A DNA stretch of 64,000 nucleotides from Thiomonas delicata (GCF_900088825.1 NZ_LT592171.1:646009-710008); one strand, 5' to 3'; shown: positions 1 to 8,613, counted from the stretch's first letter. A program made the numbers and translations. Notes: generated by a model from the sequence alone, not told the origin.

Positions 1-379
1 CGCCCAGGTGCGGCGAGGACAGGTAGATGCGCTGCGAAAGCTCGCGCCGCGTGACGAGGTCCACCGCGCGCCCGGCGGCGTCGACCACCGGCACGTGGTC
101 GATGCGGTGGCGGTCCATCAGGTCCAGGACGTCGCGCATGGAGGCGCGCAAGTCGGCGCAGATCGGAGGCTGCGCGGGCAGGCTGGCCAATGCGGCCTGG
201 GCGTCGACGCCGGCCAGCGTTGCCCGGCGCAGGTCGCCGTCGGTCAGCGTGCGCAGCAGCAGGCCGGCCGGGTCCGCGACCAGCAGCACGCCTTGCGCCG
301 TGGCGTCGAGCCGGGCCAGCGCCTCGCGCAGCGAGGCCCCGGGGGCGATGCACAGGGATTGCAGGGATGCGGTATTCAT
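1..379 (-). CDS. CBS-pair protein, C-terminal part beyond window; possibly fused to a sugar aminotransferase
   Basis: The visible N-terminal 126 residues hold two CBS motifs, one around residues 12-60 with TDGDLRR and a second around 70-115 with HRIDHVPVVD. CBS pairs of this kind usually bind adenosyl nucleotides and precede the nucleotidyltransferase PtmE in nonulosonic acid loci. Here, however, the frame runs straight on into IYLSSPHLG, which resembles the first residues of DegT/DnrJ/EryC1 PLP-dependent sugar aminotransferases such as LegC, rather than the GGxGTRL loop of a nucleotidyltransferase. The ATG overlaps the neuD stop codon as ATGA. The gene is cut by the window edge, so the C-terminal domain is an inference. 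Confidence 0.7.
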   Translation of the reverse strand, partial: MNTASLQSLCIAPGASLREALARLDATAQGVLLVADPAGLLLRTLTDGDLRRATLAGVDAQAALASLPAQPPICADLRASMRDVLDLMDRHRIDHVPVVDAAGRAVDLVTRRELSQRIYLSSPHLG

Positions 380-1023
380 GCGCAGGCTCGCTCGAGCGGG
401 CGGGCCGGCACCCCGGCCCAGGCCTGGCCGGCCGGCACGTCGGCCAGGGCCACGGCGCCGGCGCCCAGCGTGGCGTGGGCGCCGACGCGCAGGTTGCGCA
501 GCACCGTGCTGCCGGCGCCGACCAGGGCGCTTTCGTCCACGGCCACGGCGCCGCCGAGCTTGGCGCCGGGGGCGATGTGGGCCCAGGCGCCGATGACGCA
601 GTCGTGGTCGATCACCGCGCCGTGGTTGACGATCACGCCTTCGCCCAGCACCGCCATCGGTCCCACCACGCATTGCGCGGTGAGCAGGCAGCCCGCGGCG
701 ATGCGGCTGCTGGCGGCCACGCAGGCGCGCGGGTGGATCACGCTGGCCAAGGGGGCGACCTCGCGCAGGGCGTGTGCTTCTTGCCTGCGCACCGGGTTGT
801 TGCCGATGGCCACGTGCAGCGCCAGGGGCCGGGGCAGATCCGCCAAGGCTGCGGGCGGGACGATGGCCACGCCTGGCAGCAGCTCGCCGCCCCAGGCGGC
901 CGGGTTGCGGTCGGACGCGACCACGCCGCGCCAGGCGCCGCTGGCCAGCGCAGCGTCGGCCACGACGCGGCCATGGCCGCCGGCGCCGAACACGATGAGC
1001 AAGGGCAGTTCAGTGGAAGACAT
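376..1023 (-). CDS. neuD: NeuD-family sugar O/N-acyltransferase
   Basis: Left-handed beta-helix acetyltransferase of the NeuD/PglD type, 215 residues. The N-terminus has a nucleotide-binding-like loop (FGAGGHGRVVADAA). Hexapeptide repeats follow (IHPRACVAASSRIAAGC, VIVNHGAVIDHDCVIG), with the catalytic His expected in NHGAVIDHD. Known members acetylate a nonulosonic acid or the 4-amino group of its UDP-sugar precursor (PglD, LegH). It lies between neuC and the CBS gene in the same operon. The ATG at 1023 follows the neuC stop by 5 bases; a TTG at 1032 would overlap that stop and add three residues. Which sugar position is acylated cannot be read from the sequence. Confidence 0.85.
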   Translation of the reverse strand: MSSTELPLLIVFGAGGHGRVVADAALASGAWRGVVASDRNPAAWGGELLPGVAIVPPAALADLPRPLALHVAIGNNPVRRQEAHALREVAPLASVIHPRACVAASSRIAAGCLLTAQCVVGPMAVLGEGVIVNHGAVIDHDCVIGAWAHIAPGAKLGGAVAVDESALVGAGSTVLRNLRVGAHATLGAGAVALADVPAGQAWAGVPARPLERACA

Positions 1024-1028
1024 GCGGT

Positions 1029-2180
1029 TCAATAGCGGTTGGTCTTGGCCAGCAGGGCCGGGGACAGCGGTAGCGTGGCCAGCAGTTGGACGATGCGCGC
1101 GGCGGCATTCCCGTCGCCATAGACATTGTGCGCGGCTCCGCGCCCCGCCTGCAGCGCCGCGCGCAAAGCGCCGGCGATGTCCTCGGCACGCGGGGAAACG
1201 TCCGCGGTGCCCGGATTGCGCTGGCGCAGGTGCTGGCGCGATCCCACGTTGACCACCGGGGTGCCGAAACCGGCGGCCTCGATGATGCCGGAGGACGAGT
1301 TGCCCAGCAGGGCCGCGGCGTGGCGCAGCGCGGCCAGATACTGCGGACGCGGCAGATGTGTGATGCGCCTGAGCCCCGGCCAGCGCTGGGCCTGCAGCGC
1401 ATCGGCGATGGCGTCCGAGCCCGCGTCGGCATTGGGCGCCAGCCAGATCACGTCGAAATCGGCGCCGGCACCCGCTTGGCGCAGGCCCTGCGTCAGCGCC
1501 TCGGTTTGCGCGGCGGCGTCCTCGGCCTCCTGCACCACGGGGTGGAACACCACCAGCACGTAGGGACGCGCTGTCTGCGGGTCGAGGCCGAGCGCGCGCA
1601 AGGCGGCGTCGCGTGGCTGGGCGCCCGCGGCCGGCAGGTCATCGAGGCCCGGCGCGCCGACCTCGAACACGCGCGCGGGCTCCTCGCCCATGGCGATGAG
1701 CCGCTCGCGCGATTCCGCAGTCGCGGCGAAGTGATAGGTGGCCAGCTTGGATATGGCGTGGCGCATCGGCTCGTCCACCGTGCCCGAACGTTCGCCGCCG
1801 TGCATGTGAACGGCGGGAATGCCCAGGTGCAGCGCCGCGGCGGCGCCGGCCAGCATTTCGCCGCGGTCGCCGAGCAGCAGCAGGGCGTCGGGCGGATCGG
1901 CGGCGAGCAGCTCGGTCAGCCCCAGCATGGTTTGCGCCACGGCGCGTGCCATGCCGGCACGGTCGCGCGCCTGCACGTCGGTCGGTATGCGGCCGGCGAT
2001 GCGCAGGCCGCTGGCGACGATGTCGTCCACCGTGTGACCGTAGGCGGCGTCCAGGTGCATGCCGGTCACGGCGACCGACACATCGAGCGCCGGGTGCGCC
2101 GCCAGCGCCTGCAGCGTGTGCCGCATCAGCCCGAAATCGGCGCGTGTGCCGCTGAGGTAGACCAGGCGCCGCGGCTTCAT
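1029..2180 (-). CDS. neuC: UDP-N-acetylglucosamine 2-epimerase, hydrolysing
   Basis: 383-residue GT-B-fold enzyme of the NeuC/LegG type. It releases a 2-epimerised free sugar (ManNAc or 2,4-diacetamido-mannose) from the UDP-sugar as the substrate for NeuB. The N-terminus YLSGTRADFG is the family signature, followed by GDRGEML near residue 105, HMHGGERSGTVDEPMRHA near 130 and the C-terminal GNSSSGIIEA that binds the diphosphate. The ATG at 2180 is chosen because it overlaps the neuB stop as ATGA; an in-frame ATG at 2195 lies inside neuB. Preference for UDP-GlcNAc or for the bacillosamine derivative of the legionaminic acid route cannot be told from sequence. Confidence 0.9.
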   Translation of the reverse strand: MKPRRLVYLSGTRADFGLMRHTLQALAAHPALDVSVAVTGMHLDAAYGHTVDDIVASGLRIAGRIPTDVQARDRAGMARAVAQTMLGLTELLAADPPDALLLLGDRGEMLAGAAAALHLGIPAVHMHGGERSGTVDEPMRHAISKLATYHFAATAESRERLIAMGEEPARVFEVGAPGLDDLPAAGAQPRDAALRALGLDPQTARPYVLVVFHPVVQEAEDAAAQTEALTQGLRQAGAGADFDVIWLAPNADAGSDAIADALQAQRWPGLRRITHLPRPQYLAALRHAAALLGNSSSGIIEAAGFGTPVVNVGSRQHLRQRNPGTADVSPRAEDIAGALRAALQAGRGAAHNVYGDGNAAARIVQLLATLPLSPALLAKTNRY

Positions 2181-3226
2181 TCCAGCATGGCCCACTGAAG
2201 CACGGTGCCGGCGTCGGCGTCGGCGCGCAAGCGGCGGCCAGGCACGGCGTCGAGCTCGGCGGCGGCAATGCCGCTGGCGGGACGGCGCAGCAGCAGGTGC
2301 TCGCGCGCGAGCACGGTGCCGGCGGGTAGCGTCTGGGCCAGGACCACGCTGCGGCGGGCGACGGCGCGCACCTCGAATTCGTCCGGCCGCGGCGCTTTCA
2401 CGCCGTCGCCGAGCATGGCCTCGACGCGCCGCAGTTCGTGCACCAGGGCGGCGAACTCGGCCGGTTCGCTCGACGCCTGGTGGTCGGGGCCGGGCAGCTT
2501 GCGGTCGAGGGTGATGTGCTTTTCCAGCACGCAGGCGCCAAGGCTGGCGGCGGCCAGCGCGGCGACGTTGCCCAGACTGTGGTCGGAGTAGCCCACGGGC
2601 AGGCCGGTGGCGTCGGCCAGGGTGCGCAATGCGCGCAGGTTCAGCGCGGCGTCGGGCGCGGGGTAGGCCGAGGTGCAGTGCAGCAGCACCAGCGGGCCGT
2701 CGACGCCGGCGGCCGGCCGCGGCGGGCCGGGATGGCGCCAGGCGGCCTGCACCCAGGCCACGGCCTGCCGCGCTTCGTCGAGCGTGGCCATGCCGGTCGA
2801 GAGCAGCAAGGGGAGCCGGGCGGACGCGGCCTTTTCCAGCAGCGGGCGGTTGGTGATCTCTCCCGAGGAAATCTTCAGGCGCCTGACCTTGAGGCTGACC
2901 AGCAAGTCCACCGCGCTCTCGGAGAACGGCGTGGACATGAACTCGATGCCGCGTTCGGCGCAGCGCGCCGCGATGGCCTCGTGCTGCGCGGCGGACAGCT
3001 CCAGCTTGCGCAGCATGGCGAGCTGGTCGGTCTCGCCCGTGTTGCCCTGCTGGTAGGCGGCGGTGGCGGTGCCCGGTAGGGCCAGGTCCTCGGCGCGGAA
3101 GGTCTGGAACTTCACCGCGTCGGCGCCGGCGGCGGCGGCGGCGTCCACCAGGGCGAGCGCCAGATCCAGCCGGCCGTTGTGGTTGACGCCGGCCTCGGCG
3201 ATGACGAACACGCGGTCAGGTGACAT
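2177..3226 (-). CDS. neuB: N-acetylneuraminate/legionaminate synthase
   Basis: 349-residue synthase condensing phosphoenolpyruvate with a free N-acetyl-hexosamine to give a nine-carbon nonulosonic acid. A TIM barrel spans about residues 1-280, with EAGVNHNG at the start, KFQTF near 45, STPFSE near 100 and GYSDHSLG near 210. A SAF (antifreeze-like) domain follows at about 285-345 and caps the partner active site. The ATG at 3226 lies 7 bases after the neuA stop; an upstream ATG at 3259 would run into neuA. It overlaps neuC by 4 bases. Sequence alone does not separate NeuB from LegI. Confidence 0.92.
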   Translation of the reverse strand: MSPDRVFVIAEAGVNHNGRLDLALALVDAAAAAGADAVKFQTFRAEDLALPGTATAAYQQGNTGETDQLAMLRKLELSAAQHEAIAARCAERGIEFMSTPFSESAVDLLVSLKVRRLKISSGEITNRPLLEKAASARLPLLLSTGMATLDEARQAVAWVQAAWRHPGPPRPAAGVDGPLVLLHCTSAYPAPDAALNLRALRTLADATGLPVGYSDHSLGNVAALAAASLGACVLEKHITLDRKLPGPDHQASSEPAEFAALVHELRRVEAMLGDGVKAPRPDEFEVRAVARRSVVLAQTLPAGTVLAREHLLLRRPASGIAAAELDAVPGRRLRADADAGTVLQWAMLE

Positions 3227-3233
3227 GGGCGAT

Positions 3234-3932
3234 TCAGGCGGAGGGATGCTGGCGCGCATACAGCCATTCGGCCAGCGCGAAATCGTCGGCGGTGTCGATG
3301 TCCACCGAGCGCGAAGCCGGCATGATATGGGCGCGCACCGCCACGCTCCACAGGCCGTGCGCGGCGGCGTGGCGCAGCGCCGCGCGCCGCCACACGTAAA
3401 TGGAACCGTTGAGTCCGAAGGCGCGCGGCGCGGCCTGGCGCGCGGTGGTCAGCCCGTCGCCCTTGCTGATGCGCACCGTGCCGTCGGGCTGCTGTTCGAC
3501 CAGGTTGAAATAGGGGTTGAAGCCGCAGTCGTAGGCGGTGAGGGCGAGGTCGGCATGGGCCGACAGCGCCAGGCAGGCGTCCAGGTCCTCGCGGGCGCGC
3601 AAGGGCGAGGTGGGTTGCAGGTCGACGATGCGCAGCACCGTGTCGCCGCGGGCTTCGAGGTGGGCGACAAGATGCTCGATCACCGGCAGCTTGGGGGTGT
3701 CGTCGCGCGCCAGTTCGGCGGGCCGCAGATAGGGCACGATGGCGCCGGCCTGTGCGGCGATGCGGGCGATGTCGGCGTCGTCGGTGGATACGTACACCGC
3801 GTCGATGGCCGGATGCGCCAGGGCGAAGGCAATGCTGTGGGCGATCAGCGGCTTGCCGGCCAGCGGCAGGATGTTCTTGCCCGGCAGCCCTTTGCTGCCG
3901 CCGCGGGCGCAGATGGTGGCGATGGTGGTCAT
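3234..3932 (-). CDS. neuA: CMP-sialic/legionaminic acid synthetase
   Basis: 232-residue cytidylyltransferase that activates a nonulosonic acid as its CMP ester. The N-terminal loop ICARGGSKGLPGKN is the diagnostic CTP-binding motif. STDDADIA near residue 50, LQPTSPLR near 100 and the C-terminal SVDIDTADDF with metal-binding aspartates are also present. The start at 3932 (MTTIATI) overlaps the stop of the preceding gene as ATGA; an alternative ATG at 3941 adds three residues. It supplies the activated sugar to a sialyltransferase-type enzyme, possibly the gene just upstream. Confidence 0.92.
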   Translation of the reverse strand: MTTIATICARGGSKGLPGKNILPLAGKPLIAHSIAFALAHPAIDAVYVSTDDADIARIAAQAGAIVPYLRPAELARDDTPKLPVIEHLVAHLEARGDTVLRIVDLQPTSPLRAREDLDACLALSAHADLALTAYDCGFNPYFNLVEQQPDGTVRISKGDGLTTARQAAPRAFGLNGSIYVWRRAALRHAAAHGLWSVAVRAHIMPASRSVDIDTADDFALAEWLYARQHPSA

Positions 3933-5242
3933 GGCCGGCATGTCGTGTCGCAGCGGGGTTCGTCGGCGCGGTTGATGGGCGGCGCGGCGAGGGCGCCGTG
4001 GCGGCGCTGCAGCAGTGCCACGGCCTCGTCGGCCACGGCGTCGGCCGCCCGGGCGTGGCGCGCCCAAGGCGTGGGGGGCGGGGGGTGGTCGAGCGCGGCG
4101 TTGACGGCCGCAGGCAGGTCGGGCACGTCGCGCACGCCCTGGGCGACGCCGAGATCGGCGAAGCTGAAGGCGGAGAGCGCGCCGGGCGAACTCTGCAGCG
4201 CCAGCACCGGAATGCCCACCGTGGCGGCCTGCAGTCCGACTGTGGTGGTCTGCACCACCACGCAGTCGGCGGCGAGGATGAGCGGGTCGATGGCCTCGAC
4301 CCCGGGTTCGCTGAAATGCACCTGCGGCGTGTCGGGCAGGCGGGGAAAAAGATGCCAGTGGTTGGGATGGTGGCGCACGACCAGCGCCGCGTCGGAGCGG
4401 GTGCGCACCCAGTCGCGCAGCGTGCGTTCCATGGCTTCGGGCAGCGCGTTGCCGGGCGGCCAGGACGTGGCCGGATGGCTGCGCGGCTCGGGGTGGGCGG
4501 CCAGCAGCACCACCTTCTTGTCCTGCCAGCCGAGCCGGGCGCGGAAGGCCGCGGCCTGTTCGCGCACGGCGGGGTCGTGCAGGGCGTCGAACGCCGGGTT
4601 GCCGGTGATGGCGATGCGGTCCGCAGGCCAGCCCGCGCGGACCAGGTTGTCGCGCACGGCCTCGGCCAGCACGCAGACGCGGTCGGGGTGGCGGGTGCGG
4701 GCGGCGAAGGCGTCGCCCGGCAGGCCGAACAGATCGAGTATGGCCAGGGTCGGGATGCCTTGCTCGGCGGCGGCATCCACCGCGGCCTGCTCGCTGCGCG
4801 GCGCGTTGGTGGCCAGCACCAACGCGGGCCGCAGCTGGGCGACGACGCGGCGGAAGAAGTCGAGGGGGTAGAACGCGCGGCGCCCGCTTTCGGCCCACAA
4901 CCGGTCGGCTTGCGTGGCGCCGTGGCGGGCTTCCCAGTCCAACCAGTTGATACCGAGGTAGGCCAGGGTTTCGGCCTCGGGCACGTCGGGGTGGGTGTTG
5001 CCCGCAGCCAGCCGGCGACCGTGCGCCAGCGCCGCCTCGGCGTCGACCAGGGGCAGGAAGTCGGCATAGCCCAGCGGGCGCTCGCCGGCCTGCACGGCGG
5101 CGCGGCGGGCGGTGGTCAGCGCCATGAGGTCGATAGGCGCGTCCGGCAGGCGCGCGCGCAGGGCGCGCAGCACGGGCAGCACCATGGCGATATGCCCGCC
5201 GCCGTAGGCCACGGCGAGGATGCGCGGGGCTGCCGCGGTCAT
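3929..5242 (-). CDS. GT-B-like putative glycosyltransferase of a glycan locus
   Basis: 437 residues with the look of a two-domain GT-B protein. The first domain opens with AVAYGGGHIAMVLPVLRAL. The second has RIAITGNPAFDAL near residue 210 and CVVVQTTTVGLQAATVGIPVLAL near 345, a nucleotide-sugar-binding pattern shared by UDP-GlcNAc epimerases, MurG-like and poly-glycerophosphate transferases. I do not recognise the exact family. Position between asnB and neuA, with 4-base overlaps on both sides, ties its expression to nonulosonic acid synthesis. It may be the transferase using the CMP-sugar, but a second sugar-releasing enzyme such as a PseG-like protein is also possible. Confidence 0.65.
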   Translation of the reverse strand: MTAAAPRILAVAYGGGHIAMVLPVLRALRARLPDAPIDLMALTTARRAAVQAGERPLGYADFLPLVDAEAALAHGRRLAAGNTHPDVPEAETLAYLGINWLDWEARHGATQADRLWAESGRRAFYPLDFFRRVVAQLRPALVLATNAPRSEQAAVDAAAEQGIPTLAILDLFGLPGDAFAARTRHPDRVCVLAEAVRDNLVRAGWPADRIAITGNPAFDALHDPAVREQAAAFRARLGWQDKKVVLLAAHPEPRSHPATSWPPGNALPEAMERTLRDWVRTRSDAALVVRHHPNHWHLFPRLPDTPQVHFSEPGVEAIDPLILAADCVVVQTTTVGLQAATVGIPVLALQSSPGALSAFSFADLGVAQGVRDVPDLPAAVNAALDHPPPPTPWARHARAADAVADEAVALLQRRHGALAAPPINRADEPRCDTTCRP

Positions 5243-7056
5243 GCGGGCAGCTCCGGCTGGAAGCGCCGGGCCCAGAGTTCCAGCGCGGCCAGCGCGCGCA
5301 ACTCGCGCGTGTGGTTGGCCTGGCCGCTGACATGGGCGTCGAACAGGGCTTGCAGATGGCCGCGCTCGAACAGGCGCGCCGCCAGCGCGTCGGGGGCGAA
5401 CAGCAGCGCGTGCAGCCAGGCCTTGCGCGTCCCCCGGAACCATTCGCCGATGGGTACCGTGAACATCTGCTTTTTGCGGTAGGCCAGTTCGGTGCCGATG
5501 AGCGGTTCCACCGCGCGCTTGAACCAGTGTTTCTTGTCGCCGTCCTTCAGCTTGGTGTGCCCGGGGGCGCGGAAGGCGAACTCCATCATGCGCCAGTCGA
5601 GGAACGGCGTGCGCGCCTCGACGGAGGCGGCCATGCCCATGCGGTCGGGCTTGACCAGATTGTTGCCGGGCAGGAGCAGCATCATGTCCAGGTAGAGCAT
5701 CTGGTTGATGCGGTCGAAGTGCTCGGCCTCGCGCAGCCAGGGCGCGGCCACGTCCTGCACGCTGTCGCAGCCGGCCAGGGCCTGGCGCAGCCAGGGCTGG
5801 AACAGCGCGTCGCGCTGCGCGGCGCCGAACAGGCCGGTGTGTTCCACGTAATGCCGCGCGAAGTCGGCGTCGGGCAGGTCGCGCAGCGCGGGGTCGGCCA
5901 GGAAGCTGGCGTATTTGTCGTAGCCGGCGAAAAGCTCGTCGCCGCCGTCGCCCGTCAGCACCACCTTCACTTCGCGCGCCGCGAGCTGGCTCACGCGCAG
6001 GGTGGGCAGGAAGGAGGCGTCGCCGTGCGGCTGGTCGCAGTGCCACAGAGCTTGCGGCCAGGCGTCGAGCAGGTCGGGCTGGACGATTGCCTCGCGGTGC
6101 GCGGTGCCGAAGCGCCGCGCCGCGTCGCGCGCGAAGGGCGATTCGTCGAAGCGCGCGTCGTCGAAACCGATGCAGAAGGTGCGTACGGGCTCGCGCACAT
6201 GCCGGGCCATCAGCGCGACCACGGTGCTGGAGTCCACCCCGCCGGAGAGAAAGGCGCCGAAGGGCACGTCCGCGCGCAGGCGCAGGCGCACGGCGTCGTC
6301 GAGCATGGCGAGGAACTGTTCCTTCCATTCCTCGAAACCCTGCAGCGCCTCGTGCTGGTCGCCGAGCTGCCACCAGCGCCGGCTCTCGGCGCCGCCGGGC
6401 GTGATGCTCAGCACCGTGCCCGGCATGACGTGGCGAATGCCGGCGAACAGCGTGAACGGCGGCGGCACGAAGTTGTAGGCCAGGTAGTGCTGCAGCGCCT
6501 GCAGGTCCAGGGTCGGACGGCCGGGCAGGGCCTCGAGGATGGCCTTGATTTCCGAGCCGAACACCACGCGCGTGCCGTCGTCCCAGACGTAGAGCGGCTT
6601 GACGCCGATGCGGTCGCGCACCAGGTGCAGCGCGCCCCTCGCGGGCTGTGTGGCGTCGGCCTCGCGTGTGTCGTCGATGGCGATGGCGAACATGCCGTTG
6701 AGCCGGTGCACGAAGTCCAGCCCCTCGCGCTCGTACAGGCGCAGCAGCACTTCGGTGTCGCTGTGCGGGCTGGCGAAATGCACGCCCTGGCGTTCCAGTT
6801 CCGCGCGCAGCTCGACGTGGTTGAAGATCTCGCCGTTCTGCACCAGGGCGATGCGTCCGTCGGCGGAGACGAAGGGCTGGTGGCCACCGGCCACGTCGAT
6901 GATGGACAGGCGGCGGTTGCCGACCGCGGCGCCGGGCCGCTCGAAGCGCCCGCTGTCGTCAGGGCCGCGGTGCACGAGGCTGCTGTCCATGCGCGCCAGG
7001 ATGGGCGCCTCCAGGCTGGTGCCCGCGCGATCGAAGTAACCGTAGATGCCGCACAT
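5239..7056 (-). CDS. asnB: Asparagine synthase-type glutamine amidotransferase (glycan cluster)
   Basis: 605-residue class II amidotransferase. Cys2 of MCGIYGYF is the N-terminal nucleophile; the glutaminase domain has HRGPDD, NGEIFNH and SDTEV. The synthetase domain from about residue 225 has the PP-loop SGGVDSS and TGDGGDELFAGYDKY. AsnB homologues inside surface-glycan operons are thought to amidate a carboxyl group of a sugar or other building block rather than make free asparagine; for this gene that is an inference. It overlaps the next gene by 4 bases. A paralogue lies at 33127-35085 in a separate cluster. The start is fixed by Cys2. Confidence 0.88.
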   Translation of the reverse strand: MCGIYGYFDRAGTSLEAPILARMDSSLVHRGPDDSGRFERPGAAVGNRRLSIIDVAGGHQPFVSADGRIALVQNGEIFNHVELRAELERQGVHFASPHSDTEVLLRLYEREGLDFVHRLNGMFAIAIDDTREADATQPARGALHLVRDRIGVKPLYVWDDGTRVVFGSEIKAILEALPGRPTLDLQALQHYLAYNFVPPPFTLFAGIRHVMPGTVLSITPGGAESRRWWQLGDQHEALQGFEEWKEQFLAMLDDAVRLRLRADVPFGAFLSGGVDSSTVVALMARHVREPVRTFCIGFDDARFDESPFARDAARRFGTAHREAIVQPDLLDAWPQALWHCDQPHGDASFLPTLRVSQLAAREVKVVLTGDGGDELFAGYDKYASFLADPALRDLPDADFARHYVEHTGLFGAAQRDALFQPWLRQALAGCDSVQDVAAPWLREAEHFDRINQMLYLDMMLLLPGNNLVKPDRMGMAASVEARTPFLDWRMMEFAFRAPGHTKLKDGDKKHWFKRAVEPLIGTELAYRKKQMFTVPIGEWFRGTRKAWLHALLFAPDALAARLFERGHLQALFDAHVSGQANHTRELRALAALELWARRFQPELPA

Positions 7057-7100
7057 GGAAGGAATAGGCAAAACCGCTATTGTCGGGCCACCGGATCGTT

Positions 7101-7655
7101 TCAGTTGCCACTGCGCCTGAACAACTGGCCGACGGTGAGCGCGAGGATGTGCAGATCGAGCAGCAGGCCGTGATGGCGCACGTAGTCGAGATCGGCTTCG
7201 AGCCGCTGCGCCGGCGTGGCGCGCGAGCGGTACAGGGCCTGCGCCAGGCCGGTGATGCCGGGGCGCACGCTGCAGCGCAACGCCCAGTCGGCGGGGGTGT
7301 AGTCGGCCTGCTGCGCGGGCAGGTCGGGGCGCGGCCCGACCAGGCTCATGTCGCCGCGCACCACGTTGATGAGTTGCGGCAGCTCGTCCAGGCTGGTGCG
7401 GCGCAGAACGCGGCCGACCCGGGTGATGCGGGGGTCGGCCTGTGCCGTGCGCTGCGGCCCCAGGCGCTCGGCGTTCGCCACCATGCTGCGGAACTTGAGC
7501 ACGCGAAACGGGCGCCCGCCAAGACCGACGCGGATCTGCCCGAACAGCACCGGGCGACCGCTGTCGGCCCACACCGCCAGCGCCACCAGGGCCATGGGCA
7601 GCGCCAGCAGCGCCAGGGCGGCGACGGCGACGGCGAGATCGAACAGGCGTTTCAT
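7101..7655 (-). CDS. Undecaprenyl-phosphate sugar phosphotransferase
   Basis: 184-residue catalytic-domain-only polyprenol phosphate phosphoglycosyl transferase of the PglC/WcaJ C-terminal type. One N-terminal hydrophobic segment (residues 4-27) is followed by LKFRSM, the motif DELPQL, GPRPDLP and RPGITG, all expected. It would transfer the first sugar phosphate to the lipid carrier and so start the repeat unit whose later steps are encoded downstream. There is no N-terminal four-helix part as in WcaJ or WbaP, so this is the short form. It lies 44 bases upstream of asnB on the same strand. Confidence 0.9.
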   Translation of the reverse strand: MKRLFDLAVAVAALALLALPMALVALAVWADSGRPVLFGQIRVGLGGRPFRVLKFRSMVANAERLGPQRTAQADPRITRVGRVLRRTSLDELPQLINVVRGDMSLVGPRPDLPAQQADYTPADWALRCSVRPGITGLAQALYRSRATPAQRLEADLDYVRHHGLLLDLHILALTVGQLFRRSGN

Positions 7656-7698
7656 GATGGAGGCTTGAGAGCGCGCAAGGCAGTCGAGAACCGGGAGA

Positions 7699-7730
7699 GG
7701 TGTTTGGCCGAGGTCATTCGGCCAAACGCC
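7699..7730 (-). terminator. Strong hairpin between aldolase and sugar transferase
   Basis: A perfect 10-bp stem (7702-7711 with 7718-7727, loop of 6) extends to 13 bp with one wobble. It starts 8 bases after the aldolase stop. No T-run follows on the minus strand, so it may act as an attenuator or mRNA-stabilising stem inside the operon rather than as a full terminator. Confidence 0.5.
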
Positions 7731-7738
7731 TGACGCGT

Positions 7739-8584
7739 TCAGGCCGTGCTGGCTTGGGCGGCGCGGGACTGCGCCAGAGCGGCAACGGCCTTGGCGACCA
7801 GGTCCCGCGCCAGCAGGCGGTCGCTTTCCACTTCGCTGGGCGTGCGCGCCGCCAAGACCTGCGCGCAATGCCGCAGCCGCGCGATTTCGCTGCGGTACAC
7901 CTCCTGCCACGCCGAACCGGGAAGCTCGTACATCTCGCGGTTGAACGTGCGGGAGAGGATCACGCTGGTCGACCCCAGGCGCAGATGTTCGCCGAGCACG
8001 ACGCGCCCGGGCAGCAGGCCTTCGTCCAGCCGGGCGATGCCGCCGAAGCCGAAGCGCTTGCCGGCCGCGTGCGCGGCCTGCGCCACATGGTCCACCGTGC
8101 CGTCGGCCAGGGGCTCGAACATGAAACGCTGCCCCAGCTGGCGGTGCAGGTCGTTGAGGCCGACGTAGATTTCATCCAGCCCCGGCAGCCCGCTCCAGGC
8201 GGACAGGGATTCGAGCGCGGCGCGCGTTTCCAGCAGGGCGATGCTGCGCGCGCGGCCGGCGACGAGCGCGGTGAACGCGCGCAGCTCCTCGGGCCGCTCG
8301 AACATCGGCAGCATCAGGCTGTCGGCGCCTGCGGCGATGGCCTGCTCGATTTCGTTCCGGCTCGCGTCGTGCAGCGGATTGACGCGCACGATCAGCTCGG
8401 CCTGCGGCACGGCGCGGCTGACGATGGCGACGTCCTGCGGACGGTGGTCGGAGATGAAGGTGCCAAGCCCCCCTTGCCGCGCCTGCTTGCCCATTTGCTC
8501 GAGGTCGACCATGATGCGGGCGACACCGCTGGCATGGGCGTAGGCGGCGACTTCGGGCTGGTTGGTGATCTGGATCCAATCCAT
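7739..8584 (-). CDS. HpcH/HpaI-family aldolase/citrate lyase-like protein
   Basis: 281-residue TIM-barrel protein of the HpcH/HpaI class II aldolase superfamily, which cleaves or forms C-C bonds next to pyruvate or related keto acids with a divalent metal. Visible family features are IMVDLEQMGK near the N-terminus, VRVNPLHD with the substrate Arg, LPMFERPEE, LLETRAAL with the metal Glu, and LDEIYVGLNDL where VGxxDL carries the metal Asp. Its place between a flippase and an initiating transferase is unusual for the family and suggests a role in making a keto-acid-derived building block. Substrate is unknown. Confidence 0.75.
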   Translation of the reverse strand: MDWIQITNQPEVAAYAHASGVARIMVDLEQMGKQARQGGLGTFISDHRPQDVAIVSRAVPQAELIVRVNPLHDASRNEIEQAIAAGADSLMLPMFERPEELRAFTALVAGRARSIALLETRAALESLSAWSGLPGLDEIYVGLNDLHRQLGQRFMFEPLADGTVDHVAQAAHAAGKRFGFGGIARLDEGLLPGRVVLGEHLRLGSTSVILSRTFNREMYELPGSAWQEVYRSEIARLRHCAQVLAARTPSEVESDRLLARDLVAKAVAALAQSRAAQASTA

Positions 8585-8613
8585 GCGGGGTCGGTGGTGT
8601 CCGGCAAGTTCGA

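Noticed and set aside
3063-7173. Long plus-strand frames opposite the neu genes and asnB
   Set aside because: They mirror well-supported minus-strand genes and encode Arg/Gly/Ala-rich nonsense.
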